DNA from: Scandinavium vulneris_A
GTDB taxonomy: Bacteria; Pseudomonadota; Gammaproteobacteria; Enterobacterales; Enterobacteriaceae
Direction: 5' to 3'
Length of the DNA: 64,000 nucleotides
NCBI GenBank assembly: GCA_046518185.1
Contig: JBKGRZ010000001.1
Span: 558,001-622,000, forward strand
Shown: piece by piece, positions 25,397 to 34,016 of the stretch
Layout of the letters: every line of letters begins with the position of its first letter
How positions within the stretch are numbered: the first letter of the stretch is position 1
Program-made: the position numbers and the translations under genes
Notes under the pieces: generated by a model
Told to the model about the DNA's origin: nothing
What the model saw: only the letters and a program-made list of their open reading frames with translations
Databases searched by the model: none

Positions 25397-25425
25397 AAAC
25401 CCGCCTTCACCGGCGGGTTTTTTTA
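25397..25425 (+). terminator. Rho-independent terminator of ompN
   Basis: AAACCCGCC, loop TTCACC, GGCGGGTTT with a continuing T-run, 22 nt after the ompN stop. The following bases to 25690 hold no other feature I can support. Confidence 0.9.
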
Positions 25426-25693
25426 TCCCTTATTTTGGCGATGACCGCAAATATCCCCGCGGGTTCCTCAGGAATATCTCATCTGTAAGAAACGGCTGAT
25501 TTAAATGTAACAGCGATCAAATGCGTGGCTGCTATTTCTACCGCACAAAATGAATAAAACGCCCTGCTGATAGATTATTTTTTACGCGGCATGGATGATA
25601 TTCCACAAACCCGGAAGACTATTTTTAATACTATCCGTTTTTCTTCCGGTTTTGCTGCTCTACAGTGGTTTTATCACAACTGGAGATAAAATC

Positions 25694-25858
25694 ATGAACA
25701 GTGTCCACACCTGGTTACGCAACCTCAAGAGTGCCTGGTTGAATGAACCTTCCAATTGCCACGGCCTTGGCCCGCTTTACCTGACGCCTGACCAACGTTA
25801 CGCCCTGCTGAAAGACCTGATGATGCCGGTCAGTGAAAGCAAAAAACCCGGCAACTAA
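25694..25858 (+). CDS. Unrecognised 54-residue protein
   Basis: ATG 25694 has GGAGA 7 nt upstream and opens a 54-residue polar protein (starts MNSVHTWLRNLKSAWLNEP, contains LGPLYLTPDQRYALLKDLMM). The frame also stays open upstream to ATG 25595, which would add a hydrophobic N-terminal helix (LFLILSVFLPVLLLY) and give an 87-residue membrane protein, but that start has no clear ribosome site. I do not recognise a family. It lies between ompN and ttcA in the same orientation. Confidence 0.5.
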   Translation: MNSVHTWLRNLKSAWLNEPSNCHGLGPLYLTPDQRYALLKDLMMPVSESKKPGN

Positions 25859-26028
25859 ATCCATTGCGACAGAAATCACGCTGGCATTCGGCGCTGTAAT
25901 CCGTACCATACACGCCAGATTATCGATAGGGCAGCCGCAGATTATTGCTACAATCCATCATGAATCCAGATGTTCGTCAGTGCTCCTGACGCTGGCTGCC
26001 ATTTACCTACGACCAGAGCCATCATTAA

Positions 26029-26964
26029 ATGTCGCAAAATCAAGAAATTAGCAAAAAAGAAACTTATAACCTGAACAAACTTCAAAAACGTCTGCGTCGT
26101 AACGTGGGCGAAGCCATTGCCGACTACAACATGATTGAAGAAGGCGATCGCATTATGGTGTGCCTGTCAGGCGGCAAAGACAGCTACACAATGCTCGAAA
26201 TTTTACGCAATTTGCAGCAGAGCGCCCCGGTCAACTTCAGCCTGGTGGCGGTTAACCTCGATCAGAAGCAGCCTGGCTTCCCGGAACACATTCTGCCAGC
26301 GTATCTCGAGGATCTCGGCGTTGAATATAAGATCGTCGAAGAGAACACCTACGGCATCGTAAAAGAGAAGATCCCGGAAGGTAAAACCACCTGCTCCCTC
26401 TGCTCTCGTCTGCGCCGCGGGATTTTGTATCGCACCGCCACGGAACTGGGTGCGACCAAAATCGCCCTCGGACACCATCGCGACGACATTCTGCAAACCC
26501 TGTTCCTCAACATGTTCTACGGCGGAAAAATGAAAGGCATGCCGCCGAAGCTGATGAGCGACGACGGGAAGCACATTGTTATTCGCCCGCTGGCCTACTG
26601 CCGTGAGAAAGACATCGAGCGCTTCTCGCAGGCGAAAGCATTCCCGATTATTCCATGCAACCTGTGTGGCTCGCAGCCAAACCTGCAACGCCAGGTGATC
26701 GGCGATATGCTGCGCGACTGGGATAAACGTTATCCGGGCCGCATTGAAACCATGTTCAGCGCGATGCAGAACGTTGTCCCTTCTCACCTGTGCGATACCG
26801 AACTGTTCGACTTTAAAGGTCTGCAACACGGTGCTGAAGTGGTGAACGGCGGTGATTTGGCGTTTGACCGGGAAGAGATCCCTTTGCAGCCTGCGGGATG
26901 GCAGCCAGAAGATGAAGAGAACGACGTCATGGCGAATCGCCTGGATATCGTCGAGATCAAATAA
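26029..26964 (+). CDS. ttcA: tRNA 2-thiocytidine biosynthesis protein TtcA
   Basis: 311 residues, as in E. coli. The ATP-pyrophosphatase PP-loop SGGKDS is at residues 47-52. The iron-sulfur cysteines are in TTCSLCSRLRRG (near 122 and 125) and PCNLCGSQPN (near 222). TtcA thiolates cytidine 32 of certain tRNAs, using a [4Fe-4S] cluster. In E. coli K-12 this gene is the integration site of the Rac prophage; here it is uninterrupted and no prophage genes flank it. Confidence 0.97.
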   Translation: MSQNQEISKKETYNLNKLQKRLRRNVGEAIADYNMIEEGDRIMVCLSGGKDSYTMLEILRNLQQSAPVNFSLVAVNLDQKQPGFPEHILPAYLEDLGVEYKIVEENTYGIVKEKIPEGKTTCSLCSRLRRGILYRTATELGATKIALGHHRDDILQTLFLNMFYGGKMKGMPPKLMSDDGKHIVIRPLAYCREKDIERFSQAKAFPIIPCNLCGSQPNLQRQVIGDMLRDWDKRYPGRIETMFSAMQNVVPSHLCDTELFDFKGLQHGAEVVNGGDLAFDREEIPLQPAGWQPEDEENDVMANRLDIVEIK

Positions 26965-26985
26965 GTCTCCTGCTGAATCATGATG

Positions 26986-27010
26986 AAGCCCTCTTTCGAG
27001 GGCTTTTTTT
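26986..27010 (+). terminator. Rho-independent terminator of ttcA
   Basis: AAGCCCTC, loop TTTC, GAGGGCTT followed by further T's, 21 nt after the ttcA stop. Confidence 0.9.
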
Positions 27011-27021
27011 ATGTTCCCGCG

Positions 27022-27159
27022 TTACGCATAAGGCGGCGGGTCGATAATCGGATGCGGATCGGGGTCCAGGGGTGGGTCGGGTATCGGCTGTGGCCGGGGA
27101 ATCGGATCGGGCACCGGAACAGGGTCGGTCGGAATCGGGTCACTCAGTCGCCACGTCAT
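27022..27159 (-). CDS. 45-residue proline-rich small protein
   Basis: On the minus strand GGAGG lies 5 nt before an ATG that opens 45 codons ending in TAA. After MTWRLS the product is almost entirely short Asp-Pro/Ile-Pro units (DPIPTDPVPVPDPIPRPQP, PDPPLDPDPHPIIDPPPYA). 19 of 45 residues are proline. The near-ideal ribosome site and the fully open low-complexity frame argue for a real gene. It lies between the ttcA terminator and the 3' end of fnrS. I suspect a small E. coli protein exists at this locus but cannot name it. Function unknown; an extended polyproline-type peptide is expected. Confidence 0.65.
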   Translation of the reverse strand: MTWRLSDPIPTDPVPVPDPIPRPQPIPDPPLDPDPHPIIDPPPYA

Positions 27160-27216
27160 GTTTGCCTCCAGGTCGTCGGGTGTACTCTTAAGGGTAGAAG
27201 CTGGGCGGGCGGAGGC

Positions 27217-27245
27217 AAAAAAAAAGCCGACTTATCTAAGTCGGC
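27217..27245 (-). terminator. Terminator of fnrS
   Basis: Nine-bp stem (27226-27234 with 27237-27245) and a T9 run on the minus strand. Confidence 0.9.
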
Positions 27246-27339
27246 GTCGTACGAATCAATTGTGCTATGCAGTAATTCAAAAAAGGAAGTAAGACAATAT
27301 GGAGCGCAACGCCCATCGCTTGACGTTGCATTCACCTGC
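27217..27339 (-). ncRNA. fnrS: FnrS anaerobic small RNA
   Basis: The minus strand reads GCAGGTGAATGCAACGTCAA at its 5' end, followed by GCGATGGGCGTTGCGCTCC and a pyrimidine-rich linker, then the terminator GCCGACTTA, GA, TAAGTCGGC and nine T's. This matches FnrS as I know it from E. coli nearly base for base, and length (about 123 nt) and location next to zntB agree. FnrS is induced by FNR without oxygen and, with Hfq, represses mRNAs of aerobic enzymes such as sodB, maeA and folX. The strong conservation of the single-stranded regions fits base-pairing function. Confidence 0.93.
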
Positions 27340-27374
27340 GAGAAAGATATTGCCCTGAATGGGTAGCGTGTTTA

Positions 27375-27388
27375 TTGACCTCGCTCAA
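27375..27388 (-). promoter_or_regulatory. FNR box of fnrS
   Basis: TTGAC, CTCG, CTCAA is an FNR-type palindrome (consensus TTGAT-N4-ATCAA). Its centre is about 42 bp upstream of the predicted fnrS 5' end, the distance of a class II FNR-activated promoter. A -10 candidate, TATCTT, is at 27349-27344. Confidence 0.75.
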
Positions 27389-27434
27389 AGTTAGCGGCGT
27401 TTTTAGGTCTGCCGACAAGCATAAAGCTGATTTT

Positions 27435-28418
27435 TTACAACCATTTACTGCGATGTAACCACCACGTAACACCGCCAATCAGCACCACTAACCCAATACA
27501 GAACAGCGAGAAGCCAAACTGCCAGCCACCACCGGGGATACCTCCGAGGTTAACGCCGAACAAACCGGTGAGGAAGGTGCTGGGTAGAAAGACCATCGCC
27601 ATCAATGACATGGTGTAGGTTCTGCGTGATAGCGATTCCTGCATCACCTGCGCAATCTCATCGGCCATGATGCCCGTTCGGGCGATACAGGCGTCAATCT
27701 CATCCAGCCCGCGACCGAGACGGTCGGCAATGTCCTGCATTCTGCGGCGATGATCGTCCGTCATCCACGGGAAACGCTCACTGGATAAACGCGCATACAC
27801 ATCGCGCTGCGGAGACATATAGCGGCGCATGACAATCAGCTGTTTGCGCAGCAGCGCCAGAAAACCGCGCGGCGGGATTTGCTGATCGAGCAGATTATCT
27901 TCAAGGTCGATAATTTTATCGTGCAGCTCTTCGATAAATTCACTGGCGTGATCGGTCAGTGCATCACACACATCCACCAGCCAGCCGCCGCAATCCGTGG
28001 GGCCGGTGCCCTCTTCCAGATCTTTCACCACGTCGTCCAGCGCCAGCACTTTTCGCTGACGCGTAGAGATAATCAAGCGCTCATCCATGTACACACGCAT
28101 GGCGACAAGCTGATCGGGCCGTTCATCGGTGCTGCCATTAATGCAGCGCAGCGTAATCAGCGTGCCTTCCCCGACCCGGGTCACGCGTGGGCGCAGACTG
28201 TCTCCCGCCAGCGCATCGCGCACGCTGTTCGGCAGCAACGGCGTACTGGCCAGCCATTTTGCGCTTTCAGGCTGGGTATAGTTGAGATGTAACCAGCATG
28301 GGTTGTCTTTATCGATAACCCTGTCGTCGTGCACCGGTAACACCCCACCTTTCCCGTCCAGCATCCAGGCAAATACGGCATCTGGTACGTTCACATCGGC
28401 TCCCATAATGGCTTCCAC
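27435..28418 (-). CDS. zntB: Zinc transporter ZntB
   Basis: 327 residues, exactly the E. coli length when started at GTG 28418, which has GGAGG just upstream; a longer ATG reading exists but lacks support. A CorA-type 2-TM-GxN transporter: large cytoplasmic N-terminal domain with a long helix (about 150-260), then TM1 (YTMSLMAMVFLPSTFLTGLF), the signature GVN in place of GMN, and TM2 (FSLFCIGLVVLIGGVTWWL). It moves zinc across the inner membrane, probably as an importer in current models. Confidence 0.94.
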   Translation of the reverse strand: MEAIMGADVNVPDAVFAWMLDGKGGVLPVHDDRVIDKDNPCWLHLNYTQPESAKWLASTPLLPNSVRDALAGDSLRPRVTRVGEGTLITLRCINGSTDERPDQLVAMRVYMDERLIISTRQRKVLALDDVVKDLEEGTGPTDCGGWLVDVCDALTDHASEFIEELHDKIIDLEDNLLDQQIPPRGFLALLRKQLIVMRRYMSPQRDVYARLSSERFPWMTDDHRRRMQDIADRLGRGLDEIDACIARTGIMADEIAQVMQESLSRRTYTMSLMAMVFLPSTFLTGLFGVNLGGIPGGGWQFGFSLFCIGLVVLIGGVTWWLHRSKWL

Positions 28419-28593
28419 AACGCCTCCATTACTCATTTGCTTATGCAATGAATTCTAGCCCCGTGAGACTAATACGCAAAACACTGCCCGGGCATCGCTC
28501 TGAATTTATTCATGAAAGCAGAATTATCTGGCACGAGGGTCTATTGCGCAATGTGCAAATCGTTAGCGGAGGTGAAATGGGCGAGTGAACAAA

Positions 28594-28622
28594 TTAAAAC
28601 GGGCCTGCTATATGCAGACCCG
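28594..28622 (-). terminator. Terminator of the chemoreceptor-like gene
   Basis: On the minus strand CGGGTCTGC, loop ATATA, GCAGGCCCG (one G-U pair), followed by TTTTAATTT, 21 nt after the stop of the gene at 28644. Confidence 0.75.
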
Positions 28623-28643
28623 CTGAATGACTAACGGGTAATA

Positions 28644-29813
28644 TTAAAATGAGTGCCAGTAGTTTTGGTCACCGCTAGCGGCAGCCACCGGCACTGATTT
28701 TGATGACGCGGCGGGGGCGATTGTCGCCGGAGCTTCATTACCAAGCCGGAAATTACGCGTCCGGGTCTGCAATTCCACCACCTGATGTTTTAACACATCC
28801 GACGAACCGGCCAGTTCTTCCACCACCGCAACGTTACTCTGGGTTACTTTTTCCAGTTCCGACAGCGCCAGGGTAATTTGTTCAATGCCTTTTTCCTGTT
28901 GCAACGTTGAGCAGGAAATTTGTTCCATCAGATTGCTCAGCAGGCCAGAACCCGACACAATCTCCTGCATATTTTTCTCAGCCTCGGCCACTATGTTGGC
29001 TCCCTGGGTCACGTTATCGCTGGTGACGCTAATCAGGGTTTTAATACTTTTTGCTGCTTCCGCGCTACGGTGCGCCAGATTACGAACTTCCCCTGCCACC
29101 ACAGAGAAACCTTTCCCATGATCGCCCGCCCGCGCCGCTTCCACCGCCGCGTTCAGCGCCAGGATATTCGTCTGGAATGCAATACCATCAATCATGCCGA
29201 TGATTTCCGTCATTTGACGTGCGCAGTCGGTAATGGACTGCATATTAGTGGCCACATCACCCATCAGTTCGCCGCCTCTGCGCGCGCACAGCGTAGCATC
29301 GCCCGCACGGCCGCTGGCAAGGCGGGTATTTTCGGCATTGTTTTTGGTACTGGCGGCAATCTCTTCCATGCTGGACGCCGTCTGCATCAGGGTGGCAGAT
29401 TGCTGCTCGGTTTTCACCGATAACTCCGCGCTGCGGTTAGCCAGTTGCTCAGACAGCGTCATTGCCGTTTGAGACGACGTGCGAATTTCTGACACCAGGG
29501 TTGAGATATTGCTCGATAAACTATTAATGCCGGGAATTAAACGCCCGGCGCAGTTATTTCCAAATTCGGGGATATGCACAGATAAATTACCTGACGTCAC
29601 TTCATCAATGCTCCTTTTCACTGCATTAATGGGCGTCACCAAATATTTGGTCATATAAAGCCATAATAATGATATTGCCACCAGCCAGCCGATATTAAAC
29701 ATCACCATTATTGCTATGCTTGCGGATAACAAGATCGCTAAAACATCAATAATTAAGAAAGTTGCCAGTAAAAACATCAATATGAAGGTTCTGACACTAA
29801 TGTTTCTTAACAT
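28644..29813 (-). CDS. Methyl-accepting chemotaxis protein lacking a periplasmic sensor
   Basis: 389 residues from ATG 29813 (GTG 29825 would add four). Two hydrophobic helices (about residues 9-31 and 33-52) are separated by only a residue or two, so no ligand-binding domain is present. A HAMP-like segment (KYLVTPINAVKRSIDEVTSG) and a complete cytoplasmic signalling domain follow, with the hairpin tip GIAFQTNILALNAAVEAARA near 220. The C-terminus ends YWHSF, a pattern like the NWETF CheR/CheB tether of high-abundance receptors, at the end of a Pro/Ala/Ser linker. It should join chemoreceptor arrays through CheA/CheW and sense something at or inside the membrane. It lies alone and has its own terminator. 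Confidence 0.85.
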   Translation of the reverse strand: MLRNISVRTFILMFLLATFLIIDVLAILLSASIAIMVMFNIGWLVAISLLWLYMTKYLVTPINAVKRSIDEVTSGNLSVHIPEFGNNCAGRLIPGINSLSSNISTLVSEIRTSSQTAMTLSEQLANRSAELSVKTEQQSATLMQTASSMEEIAASTKNNAENTRLASGRAGDATLCARRGGELMGDVATNMQSITDCARQMTEIIGMIDGIAFQTNILALNAAVEAARAGDHGKGFSVVAGEVRNLAHRSAEAAKSIKTLISVTSDNVTQGANIVAEAEKNMQEIVSGSGLLSNLMEQISCSTLQQEKGIEQITLALSELEKVTQSNVAVVEELAGSSDVLKHQVVELQTRTRNFRLGNEAPATIAPAASSKSVPVAAASGDQNYWHSF

Positions 29814-29825
29814 AATCAGACTCAC

Positions 29826-30247
29826 AGAGATACTCGGAGGGGTTATATGTTTATAGCACCTGCCTTCGCTAATTCAATATGATTGCCGTGAGAAATTAAT
29901 CTTCACGGTTAAAAATGGCGAGTTTGGCTTTGGCAAAGTATTTATCTATATAAACCGCCTACGATAGGTGGAATGTTCTGAAACCCACTGTATTCAGACC
30001 ATAAGCCGGGAGATTATCACAGGAAAACCTTCACAAAAAGCACGAGATTTTATTGGTGCTACAGATGTGTTGCAGCCACACTTAAATCTCAGATTGTTTT
30101 TTGCACGTTCAGGTAACAGGCTTGAGAAAAAACCACCGATGTAGAATCAATCGAAGGAAATACCCCCTTTCTTCCGTTTTATTTCATGGCATCGCTTTGG
30201 AATTTACTGTTACATTACTTTAACAACCTTGAAAATACGTGGATTGC
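29826..30247. other. Divergent intergenic region without recognised gene
   Basis: 422 bp between the chemoreceptor gene (minus) and the MHYT gene (plus), AT-rich. I looked for a flagellar sigma-28 promoter (TAAA-N15-GCCGATAA) on the minus strand and did not find a good one, and saw no terminator, repeat or open frame with a ribosome site. It presumably holds both promoters. Confidence 0.5.
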
Positions 30248-32365
30248 ATGATGCTGTACGTTTCGTGGGACCCGGTTCTGGTCGGTATTTCGTTTTTAGT
30301 CGCTTTTATTTCATCATTTGTTGCGCTGGACAGTGCGGCGAAAATTGCCGCCTGCAATAAAAATGCCGCGCTTTTCTGGCGCCTCGCCGGGGGAGCCACC
30401 TTAGGTATTGGTATTTGGTCGATGCATTTTATTGGCATGCTGGCGATGAAAATGCCAATGATGATGCAATACGATTTTATCATCACCGCCATTTCCCTGC
30501 TGGTGGCCATCGTTGCTGCCACGCTATCGATTAATATTGCCGTCAACGGCAATGTCTTATCGCCACAGCGTCTGTGCCTCGCCACCGCTATCCTCAGCAG
30601 CGGCGTGGTGACAATGCACTATGTCGGCATGGCGGCGCTGATGATGGAAGACACTATTCGCTGGAATTATGGGCTGGTGATGCTGTCTGTCGTTATTGCG
30701 ATCGTTGCCTCCGGCGTAGGCCTGTGGCTGGCATTCAGCCTGCGGCTTAACAGCAAAGGTGTGCTAATTAATCGCATGACGGCCGCCGTTGTGATGGGCA
30801 TTGCTATCGCCGCCATGCACTACACCGGCATGAGCGCGGCTGAATTTGAAGACAGCGGGCATTACATGAACGGCGGAGTGAGTGAGCTCGGGCTCTCGAT
30901 CTGGGTCTCAGCGACGACGTTGGCGATCCTCGGGGTAATGCTGATTATTTCGATGATTGATTCACAGCTGCGTACTAATCGCCTGACTGAAAACCTGCAA
31001 CAACTCAATCGGCAGCTCGAGCAGCAGGCACGATTTGATGGGCTCACGGGGCTAGCAAACCGTAGCCAGATTGATATGCGCCTTGAAGCCTGCCTGCAAC
31101 AATCTCAGCTCACCCAAACGCCATTTGCGCTGATCTTCATGGATCTCGATCGTTTCAAGCTGGTGAACGATGCCTGGGGCCATCACGTCGGCGACCATCT
31201 GCTGGTTTCCGTCGCCAACCGTATCAGTGCCTGCCTGACACCGAAAATGACCCTCGCCCGACTGGGCGGCGATGAGTTTATTTTGCTGGTGCCGGACGCC
31301 GATCATGGCGACATAGAAGATTTAGCCACCCGCATGGTGGAGTGCATTCGTCGCCCGTTTTATGAGGCCGGGCAAATCCTCCAGGTCTCGCTCAGCGCGG
31401 GCATCAGCCTGTTCCCGGAACACGGCAGAACGTTACAGGAACTCAAGCTTCGCGCGGATACGGCAATGTACAACATCAAGCAGCAAGGTCGTAACGGCTG
31501 GGCGATTTATCATCCTGAAATGGTCCAAAAAGCCTGGGAAGGTGCCGAGTTCCTTCAGGATTTAACCCAGGCGCTGGAGCGGGATCAGTTTGAACTGTGG
31601 TATCAGCCCAAGTATCACGCCAGTAGCAAGACCATTTTCGGTTTTGAAGCTCTGCTCCGCTGGCGTCATCCGGCGAAGGGCGTTCTGTTGCCCGAGGTGT
31701 TTCTCGCCACTCTGGAAAAAACGGGGCTGATGATATCTGTCGGCTATTGGGTTATCGACCAGGCCTGTTTGCAACTGCGCCACTGGGGTGACCAGGGTCA
31801 TACCGACTGGGGCCTGTCGATTAACCTATCCGCTGCGCAATTTGAGCAACATGACATTTACGACACCATTTGTGGCGCGCTGGCTCGCCACGCTGTGCCG
31901 CCGTCGCGCCTGACCATTGAGCTGACGGAAAGCACCGCCCTGCGCAATCTCGATCGCAGCATCACTATCCTTAACGATTTTAATCGCATGGGTATCACCG
32001 TCTCTATCGACGATTTCGGCACCGGATATTCGAACATGCTGACCCTGAAAAACTTGCCCGCCCGCGAACTGAAAATAGACAAAAGTTTTGTGCGTGATAT
32101 TCGCGATAACAGTAAAAACGTCAAAATCGTGGCCACGATTATTGATATCGCCCATTCCATGAACATGAACGTGGTGGCGGAAGGGATTGAAACGCAGGAT
32201 CAGCAGCAGTTGTTAACCAGTCTCGGCTGCGGCTACTTACAGGGCTTCCTGTTTGCCAAAGCGCTGCCCGCAAAGGAGATCCCGCAACTTCTGGCGCAAA
32301 TTGAAAGCAGTAAAAATAACAGTGTCACAACAGTGCTTGTCGCCGCACAAAAAAAGCAGGCGTGA
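30248..32365 (+). CDS. MHYT-GGDEF-EAL membrane signalling protein
   Basis: About 705 residues from ATG 30248 (ATG 30251 is equally possible; no strong ribosome site). The N-terminal seven-helix MHYT sensor has its three motifs: SMHFIGM, TMHYVGM and AMHYTGM, thought to bind copper and sense oxygen, CO or NO. A GGDEF domain (RLGGDEF, about residue 340) is intact but lacks an RxxD inhibition site (the position reads PKMT). The EAL domain has EALLRW (about 463), DDFGTGYSN, KIDKSF and AEGIET, so it looks catalytically competent for cyclic di-GMP hydrolysis. Domain order matches Pseudomonas MucR/NbdA-type proteins. Either or both activities are possible. Confidence 0.88.
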   Translation: MMLYVSWDPVLVGISFLVAFISSFVALDSAAKIAACNKNAALFWRLAGGATLGIGIWSMHFIGMLAMKMPMMMQYDFIITAISLLVAIVAATLSINIAVNGNVLSPQRLCLATAILSSGVVTMHYVGMAALMMEDTIRWNYGLVMLSVVIAIVASGVGLWLAFSLRLNSKGVLINRMTAAVVMGIAIAAMHYTGMSAAEFEDSGHYMNGGVSELGLSIWVSATTLAILGVMLIISMIDSQLRTNRLTENLQQLNRQLEQQARFDGLTGLANRSQIDMRLEACLQQSQLTQTPFALIFMDLDRFKLVNDAWGHHVGDHLLVSVANRISACLTPKMTLARLGGDEFILLVPDADHGDIEDLATRMVECIRRPFYEAGQILQVSLSAGISLFPEHGRTLQELKLRADTAMYNIKQQGRNGWAIYHPEMVQKAWEGAEFLQDLTQALERDQFELWYQPKYHASSKTIFGFEALLRWRHPAKGVLLPEVFLATLEKTGLMISVGYWVIDQACLQLRHWGDQGHTDWGLSINLSAAQFEQHDIYDTICGALARHAVPPSRLTIELTESTALRNLDRSITILNDFNRMGITVSIDDFGTGYSNMLTLKNLPARELKIDKSFVRDIRDNSKNVKIVATIIDIAHSMNMNVVAEGIETQDQQQLLTSLGCGYLQGFLFAKALPAKEIPQLLAQIESSKNNSVTTVLVAAQKKQA

Positions 32366-32433
32366 ACACATAATATTGCATTATGTTTAATACGTGCCGG
32401 TGGCGGAGAAAAGTGCGCCCGGGGAGATAATGC

Positions 32434-33666
32434 ATGATGCCAGCCGAATTATCCGCGTACCATTTCCTGACCACACCGGTTTGGGTGGTTGACCCATTTA
32501 ATGAGCACTTAATTTTTTCCAACCATGCCGCACAGGCGCTGATGGGCGAAAGTGCATTAGCGTCACTGCGCTTTGGCGCCCTCTCAGCCTGCGCGCAGAA
32601 CCGGCTCTCGCTCTATCTGAACGATCTTCGGCACCTGCATGAAATCGTTGAGATCTGGACTGTCACGAGCGACAACGGCGATATCCCCCTGCGCTGCAGA
32701 TTATCATTGCTCAACTTACCCGGCAGGCCCCCCGCAATCCTGTTTGAAGGCGCAAACATTCCGCCTGCAACACTGGAAAATGCCGTCCACGCCCCCGGTT
32801 ACCAATCGCGTCGGCAGAATTTCTACCAGCTTTTTTTCATGACCACCACCGCACCGATGCTGCTTATCGATACGGTTCGGGATGGGTTAATCGTTGATGC
32901 CAATCTCGCCGCCCTGCGTTTCTACGGCTATCGCCGGGAAGAAATGTGTCAAAAGCACACCTGGGAAATCAATACTTTGGGTCGTCAGGTTTTGCCGGTG
33001 ATGGCTGAGATTGCTCGGCTGCCCGGCGGCCATAAACCGCTGTATTTCGTTCACAAGATGGCTGACGGCTCAACCCGCCACGTGCAAACCTATGCCGGGC
33101 CAATCATGATAGGCGGCGACCGATTGATGCTGTGCATCATTCACGATATTACCGAGCAAAAGCGTCTGGAACAGGAACTGGAATTCGCCGCACAGCACGA
33201 TGCGCTGACCGGGTTGCTAAACCGCCGACAGTTTTATGCCCTCACCGAAGGCCAGGCCGCGCGGCATCTTCCGTTGAAAAGCGATTATTGTCTGCTGCTG
33301 GTCGACACCGATAATTTTAAAACCATTAATGACCGTTTCGGCCACTTGAAAGGTGATGAAGTGCTGGTGCAGCTGGCGCGAGTCCTCGAAACCTGCAGCC
33401 GCGCTGGCGACTTCATTTTCCGCTGGGGGGGTGATGAATTTGTTCTGCTGCTCCCGCGCACGGCGCTGGATACCGCGCTGACGGTGGCGGAAAGCCTACG
33501 TGACGGCGTGACCAAACTGAATGGCGATGGCCTGCCCGAATTCACCATCAGCATCGGCGTTGCCCGGCATCAGGCGGACGAAACCATTGATGCATTATTT
33601 AAACGGGTGGATAACGCGTTGTACCAGGCAAAAAATGACGGGCGCAATAAGGTACTCGCCGCCTAG
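32434..33666 (+). CDS. dgcM: Diguanylate cyclase DgcM (YdaM)
   Basis: 410 residues, exactly the E. coli DgcM length, with PAS-type regions (about 1-110 and 130-240, including DANLAALRFYGYRREEM) and a C-terminal GGDEF domain. The active loop is RWGGDEF, where I recall GGEEF in E. coli; both are active forms. The I-site RAGD lies five residues before it. In E. coli DgcM binds PdeR and the regulator MlrA and helps switch on csgD and curli. ATG 32434 follows GGGGAG and reproduces the E. coli spacing to the conserved TPVW. Confidence 0.94.
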   Translation: MMPAELSAYHFLTTPVWVVDPFNEHLIFSNHAAQALMGESALASLRFGALSACAQNRLSLYLNDLRHLHEIVEIWTVTSDNGDIPLRCRLSLLNLPGRPPAILFEGANIPPATLENAVHAPGYQSRRQNFYQLFFMTTTAPMLLIDTVRDGLIVDANLAALRFYGYRREEMCQKHTWEINTLGRQVLPVMAEIARLPGGHKPLYFVHKMADGSTRHVQTYAGPIMIGGDRLMLCIIHDITEQKRLEQELEFAAQHDALTGLLNRRQFYALTEGQAARHLPLKSDYCLLLVDTDNFKTINDRFGHLKGDEVLVQLARVLETCSRAGDFIFRWGGDEFVLLLPRTALDTALTVAESLRDGVTKLNGDGLPEFTISIGVARHQADETIDALFKRVDNALYQAKNDGRNKVLAA

Positions 33667-33680
33667 TGACAAGCACAAAA

Positions 33681-33710
33681 AAACCGCCTCGCACAACGCA
33701 GGCGGTTTTC
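33681..33710. terminator. Bidirectional terminator between dgcM and the 70-residue gene
   Basis: AAACCGCCT, ten-base loop, AGGCGGTTT with T's on the plus strand and A's (T's on the minus strand) on the other side, between two convergent genes. Confidence 0.85.
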
Positions 33711-33724
33711 ATGTACAGGTGGCG

Positions 33725-33937
33725 TTAATGTTGCTTGTACTCCCCAGAACTGTGCTGAGGACCAATGCGCCCCGCTTCCACCAGAATTTCCTCAATCAAC
33801 TCCTCAAGGCACTCCTTCCCATGCTTATCGCAGACCAGATGTACTTGCCTGAATATCTCTTCTGCCTTCATACCATCGCAAAGCGCGGATTTAAGCATGA
33901 TAGCGGCCCATCGTTTGGCTTCAGAATGCGTCAACAT
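33725..33937 (-). CDS. Unrecognised 70-residue protein
   Basis: AGGAGGGG stands just before the ATG at 33937, a very strong ribosome site, so this is a real gene. The product is a soluble, probably all-helical protein (MLTHSEAKRWAAIMLKSAL, EEIFRQVHLVCDKHGKECLE, EELIEEILVEAGRIG) with two cysteines in the first two thirds and one in the middle. I do not recognise a family. It converges on dgcM and shares its terminator. Confidence 0.7.
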   Translation of the reverse strand: MLTHSEAKRWAAIMLKSALCDGMKAEEIFRQVHLVCDKHGKECLEELIEEILVEAGRIGPQHSSGEYKQH

Positions 33938-34016
33938 ATCCCCTCCTGATACAGGATACTTTACTAAGCGTAGACGGCAGTCGCGCGCTTATCCACATCC
34001 CCAGAAGGGTTTTGGA

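Noticed and set aside
26029..26964. Prophage insertion at ttcA, as with Rac in E. coli K-12
   Set aside because: ttcA is complete with its own terminator and no integrase or phage genes flank it.
29826..30247. Flagellar sigma-28 promoter for the chemoreceptor gene
   Set aside because: No acceptable TAAA-N15-GCCGATAA match on the minus strand.
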